Positions 58,791 through 64,000 of a stretch of 64,000 bases of DNA are shown in pieces. The DNA is taken from assembly GCA_963837445.1 (NCBI GenBank), contig CAWINK010000016.1:62001-126000 (forward strand), read 5' to 3'. Both the position numbers and the translations under genes were made by a program. Numbering within the stretch: position 1 is the stretch's first letter; every line of letters begins with the position of its first letter. The notes beneath the pieces are model-generated. The model was not told the DNA's origin and ran no database searches. It saw nothing but the letters and a program-made list of their open reading frames with translations. Source of the stretch: JACVRW01 sp963837445. Lineage in GTDB: Bacteria; Actinomycetota; Thermoleophilia; Solirubrobacterales; Thermoleophilaceae.

Positions 58791-59323
58791 GCCGCGCCGA
58801 GCAGATCGCCACCGCCGAGCACGAACTCCGGGGAGCCGCCACGGCGCTCGCCCTGGTCTGCGAGGCGCTGCGCCGCGATCCGGCCGCCAGCCACCACGCG
58901 GGGGTGATCGAAGCCCAGCTGGACCGTCTGCGTGCCGGGCTGTCAGATCTCGCTGCGGCGCGCCGCGGGCGACCGAGCGCCGCCGAACGCGAGGAGGTGG
59001 AGCTGTCGGCGCTCACAAGAGCCGCGGCACGCCCGTGGGGCGACACCGCGGTCGAGTGGGAGGGAGGCCCGGTCACGGCCCAGCTCGACCGCCACCGCTT
59101 CGCGCAGGCCCTCGGGAACGTGCTCGCGAACGCGGCGGAGCACGGCTCCGGGCCAGTGCGCGTGATCGGGCGCCCGCATGACGGCGGGGTCCGAGTGGAA
59201 GTTCACAACCGGGGGCGCGGCCTCCAGATCGCCAAGCGCGCCGCCGAGGAGCTCGGCGGCCGGCTGAGCTTCGAGATCGTCGGCGACAGCGCCGTGGCCA
59301 CGCTCGACCTACCGGACGCGTGA
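58787..59323 (+). CDS. Minimal histidine kinase-like protein
   Basis: 178 residues from GTG 58787 (GTGA overlap). There is no membrane segment or sensor domain. An H-box-like helix AEHELRGAATALALVCEAL keeps the HELR core, and the ATPase part has the N-box VLANAAEHGSGPV and a G-box NRGRGLQIAKRAAEELGG. The D-x-G-x-G (G1) motif is missing. It may be a reduced soluble kinase or a phosphatase for the adjacent regulator. Confidence 0.78.
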   Translation: MSRAEQIATAEHELRGAATALALVCEALRRDPAASHHAGVIEAQLDRLRAGLSDLAAARRGRPSAAEREEVELSALTRAAARPWGDTAVEWEGGPVTAQLDRHRFAQALGNVLANAAEHGSGPVRVIGRPHDGGVRVEVHNRGRGLQIAKRAAEELGGRLSFEIVGDSAVATLDLPDA

Positions 59324-60015
59324 AGGCCCGCCGGAGGCGCGGGCTGTTGCTGCTCTCGGTGGCCCTGGCGAGCGGGGGCCTCGCTGCCTCACAGGTGCAC
59401 GAGCGGGAGCGAAGCGTGGCGGCGCAGGTCGGCCCCACGGTGCCGGTGCTGGTGGCGGCGCGCGATCTGCGCGCGGGCGCGCGGGTCTCGCCGCGTGCCC
59501 TGGCGGTCAGGAGGGTGCCGGCGCGGTTCGTGCCGCCGGACGCGCTGGCATCGGCCGCGGGCGTGGCGGGGGCGCGGCCGGCGGTTCCGATCGCCGCCGG
59601 CGCCTACATCGGAGCCGGCCTGTTCGAGGGCTCTAACAGCGAGCAGCGAGGGGGTGGAGGTGTGGGGCGTGGTTGGCGCGCTGTGACCGTGGAGGTGAGC
59701 GGAGCGGTGGGGCTGGCGGTGGGCTCGCGGGTGGACGTGCTCGTGTCGACCGAGTCGGGAGCCGGCGGCGGCCGGACCCTGGTGGCACTCGTGGGAGCCG
59801 AGCTGCTGCGTCTCGAGCCCGGCCCGGGCGGAGCGGTGCCGCCCGACGGCACCGGCGCCGCGGGCCCAACGGCGCTCGCCACCCTGCGCGTGACCCTCCG
59901 CCAAGCGGTCTACCTCACCGCGGCCGACAACTTCGCACGCGAGATCCGCCTGCTGGCCCGCCCGCCCGGCGACCACTCGCGCGCGGGCGCCGCAGTCTCC
60001 CAAGGACAGCTCTGA
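59320..60015 (+). CDS. CpaB/RcpC-like SAF-domain protein
   Basis: 231 residues from GTG 59320 (GTGA overlap with the kinase). One N-terminal helix, then the SAF domain VPVLVAARDLRAGARVSPRA, VRRVPARFVPPDAL, followed by RAVTVEVSGAVGLAVGSRVD with VDVLVS as in Flp-pilus assembly protein CpaB. Usually encoded with a tad pilus locus; no other pilus gene is nearby. It may help peptidoglycan anchoring or secretion of a remote pilus. A hairpin lies just downstream. Confidence 0.82.
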   Translation: MKARRRRGLLLLSVALASGGLAASQVHERERSVAAQVGPTVPVLVAARDLRAGARVSPRALAVRRVPARFVPPDALASAAGVAGARPAVPIAAGAYIGAGLFEGSNSEQRGGGGVGRGWRAVTVEVSGAVGLAVGSRVDVLVSTESGAGGGRTLVALVGAELLRLEPGPGGAVPPDGTGAAGPTALATLRVTLRQAVYLTAADNFAREIRLLARPPGDHSRAGAAVSQGQL

Positions 60016-60029
60016 AGGCCGCGCCGCCG

Positions 60030-60078
60030 GAAGCTCAACACATTGGCGACAAATGTGGTCGCTTTCGTGTTGAGCTTC
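60030..60078. terminator. Long hairpin between convergent cpaB-like and rpiA genes
   Basis: GAAGCTCAACAC (60030-60041) pairs with GTGTTGAGCTTC (60067-60078); inside, GCGAC/GTCGC stacks a second stem around a 7-base loop (AAATGTG). It sits 15 bases after the plus-strand stop and 5 bases before the minus-strand stop, as expected for a bidirectional terminator, but lacks T-tracts. Confidence 0.6.
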
Positions 60079-60082
60079 GCCG

Positions 60083-60745
60083 CTAGGGGCGTTCGAGGCG
60101 CTCGACGGTGCCGTCCGGGCGGCCCAGCAGGGCGAGGTCGGCCATGTCGAGGAAGAGGCCGTGCTCCACCACGCCGGGCACGCGGAGCAGAGCGTCCGCG
60201 AGCGTGGCCGGCGAGGCGTCGGGCGGGATGGCGGCGTCCAGGATGTGGTGGCCCTCGTCCGTGACGTACGGCTCGGACCCATCCTCAGTGCTCCGCAATT
60301 CGGTCTCCGGCAGCAAATGAGCCAGCCGCCGGCGCGTGTCAGCCCACCCGAAGCGCACGACCTCGACGGGCAGGCGGAAGCCCTGCCCGAGACGGTCGAC
60401 CTTCTTCGATGCCTCGGCGACCACAACGAAGCGGCGCGCGGCCGAGATCACGATCTTCTCGCGCAGCAGGGCACCGCCGCCGCCCTTGATCAGGCCGAGC
60501 TGCGGATCCACCTCGTCCGCCCCGTCCAAGGCAAGGTCCAGCTCGAAGCTCCCATCGAGCTCCACAACCTCGATGCCGGCAGTAAGCGCCCGCTCCCGGG
60601 TCAGTTCTGAAGCGACCACGGCGCGCGTCCCGCGTGGAAGGCGGTCGACCGTCGCCCAGACCGCACGGCCGGAGCCCAGGCCGATGGTCATGCCAGGCTG
60701 GACAAGCTCTGCAGCGGCCGCCGCAGCTGCCTCGCGGGGTTCCAC
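60083..60745 (-). CDS. rpiA: Ribose-5-phosphate isomerase A
   Basis: 220 residues from GTG 60745 (VEPREAAAAAAAELVQPGMT); no ATG exists in this frame upstream. MTIGLGSGRAVW is the phosphate loop, LDLALDGADEVDPQLGLIKG the catalytic block with Asp and Lys, and GGGGALLREKIV follows. Interconverts ribose-5-phosphate and ribulose-5-phosphate. Divergent from lon with a 55-base gap. Confidence 0.92.
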   Translation of the reverse strand: MEPREAAAAAAAELVQPGMTIGLGSGRAVWATVDRLPRGTRAVVASELTRERALTAGIEVVELDGSFELDLALDGADEVDPQLGLIKGGGGALLREKIVISAARRFVVVAEASKKVDRLGQGFRLPVEVVRFGWADTRRRLAHLLPETELRSTEDGSEPYVTDEGHHILDAAIPPDASPATLADALLRVPGVVEHGLFLDMADLALLGRPDGTVERLERP

Positions 60746-60788
60746 CGGCGCAGCTTCGCATGTGCGGCGGGCGGACTTATCATGTCTA

Positions 60789-60800
60789 TACTCACTAACT

Positions 60801-60807
<7 letters not shown>
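60789..60807. promoter_or_regulatory. CIRCE-like inverted repeat at the lon start
   Basis: TACTCA and TGAGTA arms with 7 bases between them, so ACTC-N9-GAGT, overlap the lon start codon (60801). The core matches that of the CIRCE element bound by HrcA (GCACTC-N9-GAGTGC), but the outer bases do not. Weak evidence for heat-shock control. Confidence 0.35.
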
Positions 60808-63101
<2,294 letters not shown>

Positions 63102-63108
63102 AGATCTC

Positions 63109-64000
63109 CTAGGCGACGCCCGCCAGCAGCACGATCACGACGATCACGACGAAGAGGGCCAGGGCCACGGCGACGGCAAGCCGCGGGCCCCAGGCCCGCA
63201 GATAGGACGCCGGCCCCCGGTCTTGCACAGGCGAGACCGGGGGTATCTGCGGAGTCGGCCCCGGTCGCTCGCCGATCTGGATGGTCCGCCGCTCGGAGGG
63301 CGGGAGCGGTGGGGCGGCGAGATCGGACGGCGGTGCGGGTTCCTCGGCGGGATCGACGTCGTCATCGAGCGAGGCGGTCCCGCGGTCGGCGAGCGGCTTG
63401 GGCACGGCCCGGGCATCGGCGCTCGGCCGGCCGGTGGCCGCGGCCCGGGCCCGCGACATCCACGCGTTGCGCTCCAGGCGGGCCCTGTCGCGTGCCTCGG
63501 CGAGGGCGTCGCGCTCGCCCTCGGCTGCGCTGAGCTTCTGAAGCACCTCGTCGCGCGCGCCGCGCGCCTCCTCGGCCTCGGCGAGCGCAGCATCGCGCGC
63601 GACCACGGCGGCGTCACGCTCGGCCCCGGCGGCGTCGCGCTCGTCGCGCAGGCGGTCGGAGTCCTCGGCGGCGGCCTCCTCGGTCAGGGCGATCGCGGCG
63701 CGCGCCTGCTCGAGCTCCGCCTCGAGCTCGCGGATCTTCGTGTGCTCGCCCCTCAGGCGCTCGCGCAGCTCCTTCGCCGCCTCCGAGTGCGCGGCCCGCG
63801 TGCGTTCCAGCTCCTCGCCCACCCGCTCGACCTCGGCAAGGGCGGCGGCAAGCTCGCCCTCGAGGACCGCGCTGCGGGGGCGTCGGGCGGGCAGGCGATC
63901 CGCGGACGGGGTCGCGTCCTTCACCTCGCCGTGCGCCGCGGAGCCACCCGGCGCCGGCAGCTGCACCGCGAGGTCCGGGCTAACCGTGAGCTCCGCGTCG
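63109..64000 (-). CDS. Coiled-coil membrane protein (5' partial)
   Basis: The frame is open to the end of the window; a GTG at 63966 is only an internal candidate. The visible part has a long coiled coil (GELAAALAEVERVGEELERT, then AEELRERL- and RDERDAAGAERDA-type heptads, about residues 40-165), a Pro-rich disordered region, and a C-terminal membrane helix (LAVAVALALFVVIVVIVLLA). It would be a tail-anchored protein with the coil in the cytoplasm. No family is recognised. It faces lon tail to tail with an 8-base gap. Confidence 0.7.
   Translation of the reverse strand, partial: DAELTVSPDLAVQLPAPGGSAAHGEVKDATPSADRLPARRPRSAVLEGELAAALAEVERVGEELERTRAAHSEAAKELRERLRGEHTKIRELEAELEQARAAIALTEEAAAEDSDRLRDERDAAGAERDAAVVARDAALAEAEEARGARDEVLQKLSAAEGERDALAEARDRARLERNAWMSRARAAATGRPSADARAVPKPLADRGTASLDDDVDPAEEPAPPSDLAAPPLPPSERRTIQIGERPGPTPQIPPVSPVQDRGPASYLRAWGPRLAVAVALALFVVIVVIVLLAGVA

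Overview
The window is high-GC DNA with actinobacterial gene habits: GTG starts, 4-base ATGA/GTGA overlaps and dense gene packing. The mix of genes (ECF-type cobalamin uptake with DUF4430 proteins, cyclic 2,3-diphosphoglycerate genes, fatty acid 2-hydroxylase, many large secreted proteins, copper modules) fits the Thermoleophilia/Solirubrobacterales branch of Actinomycetota. That placement is inferred, since no rRNA or marker tree is available here.

Layout. 1-10 kb: a partial beta-helix protein, a tRNA-like scar with a terminator, a small secreted Cys-rich protein, tRNA-Pro, a 2OG-Fe(II) oxygenase, a polysaccharide pyruvyl transferase, a glycerophosphodiesterase, two TSUP exporters, a zinc-type ABC binding lipoprotein next to a Fur-family regulator and a perfect operator palindrome, superoxide dismutase and tRNA-Leu. 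9.7-13.2 kb: a CsoR / secreted metal protein / CopA copper-efflux module with its operator. 13.2-16.3 kb: fatty acid hydroxylase, HipA-like kinase with DUF3037 partner, DUF1697, SnoaL-like. 16.4-35.6 kb: a surface-glycan region (three GT2 enzymes, one fused to a pyruvyl transferase, two GT4 enzymes, DegT aminotransferase, NeuD/PglD acyltransferase, sulfatase-like enzyme, PIG-L deacetylase, CelD-type GNAT, PP-loop protein), interrupted by a second copper operon (YcnI, CopC-CopD) and a gingipain-like C25 peptidase. 35.7-43.5 kb: tRNA-Glu, then a cobalamin riboswitch leading a long operon of three DUF4430 proteins, an ECF transporter (T, A, A, S) and a terpenoid-cyclase-fold repeat protein. 43.5-52 kb: flavin/SDR/nitroreductase genes, GlpD-FolP-phosphoesterase, secreted protein, second phosphoesterase. 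52-55 kb: cyclic 2,3-diphosphoglycerate synthetase, 2-phosphoglycerate kinase and transaldolase. 55-64 kb: a degenerate Rho-like protein, XRE regulator, two-component pair with CpaB, RpiA, Lon and a coiled-coil membrane protein.

The most interesting system is the riboswitch operon. It brings together, as separate bacterial proteins, the two folds that make up vertebrate intrinsic factor and transcobalamin (alpha/alpha barrel and DUF4430-like beta domain), next to an ECF importer. I propose an extracytoplasmic B12-capture apparatus feeding the importer. Second is an apparently complete cyclic 2,3-diphosphoglycerate pathway, classically known from thermophilic methanogens.

Caution: the cobalamin operon contains more than twenty apparent frameshifts, nearly all equivalent to one extra base. 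Scattered examples occur near 7.54, 28.41, 28.57, 35.52, 46.15 and 49.30 kb. Codon-level conservation between the shifts looks good, so I treat these as probable sequence errors and annotate the intended genes. Boundaries there are approximate.
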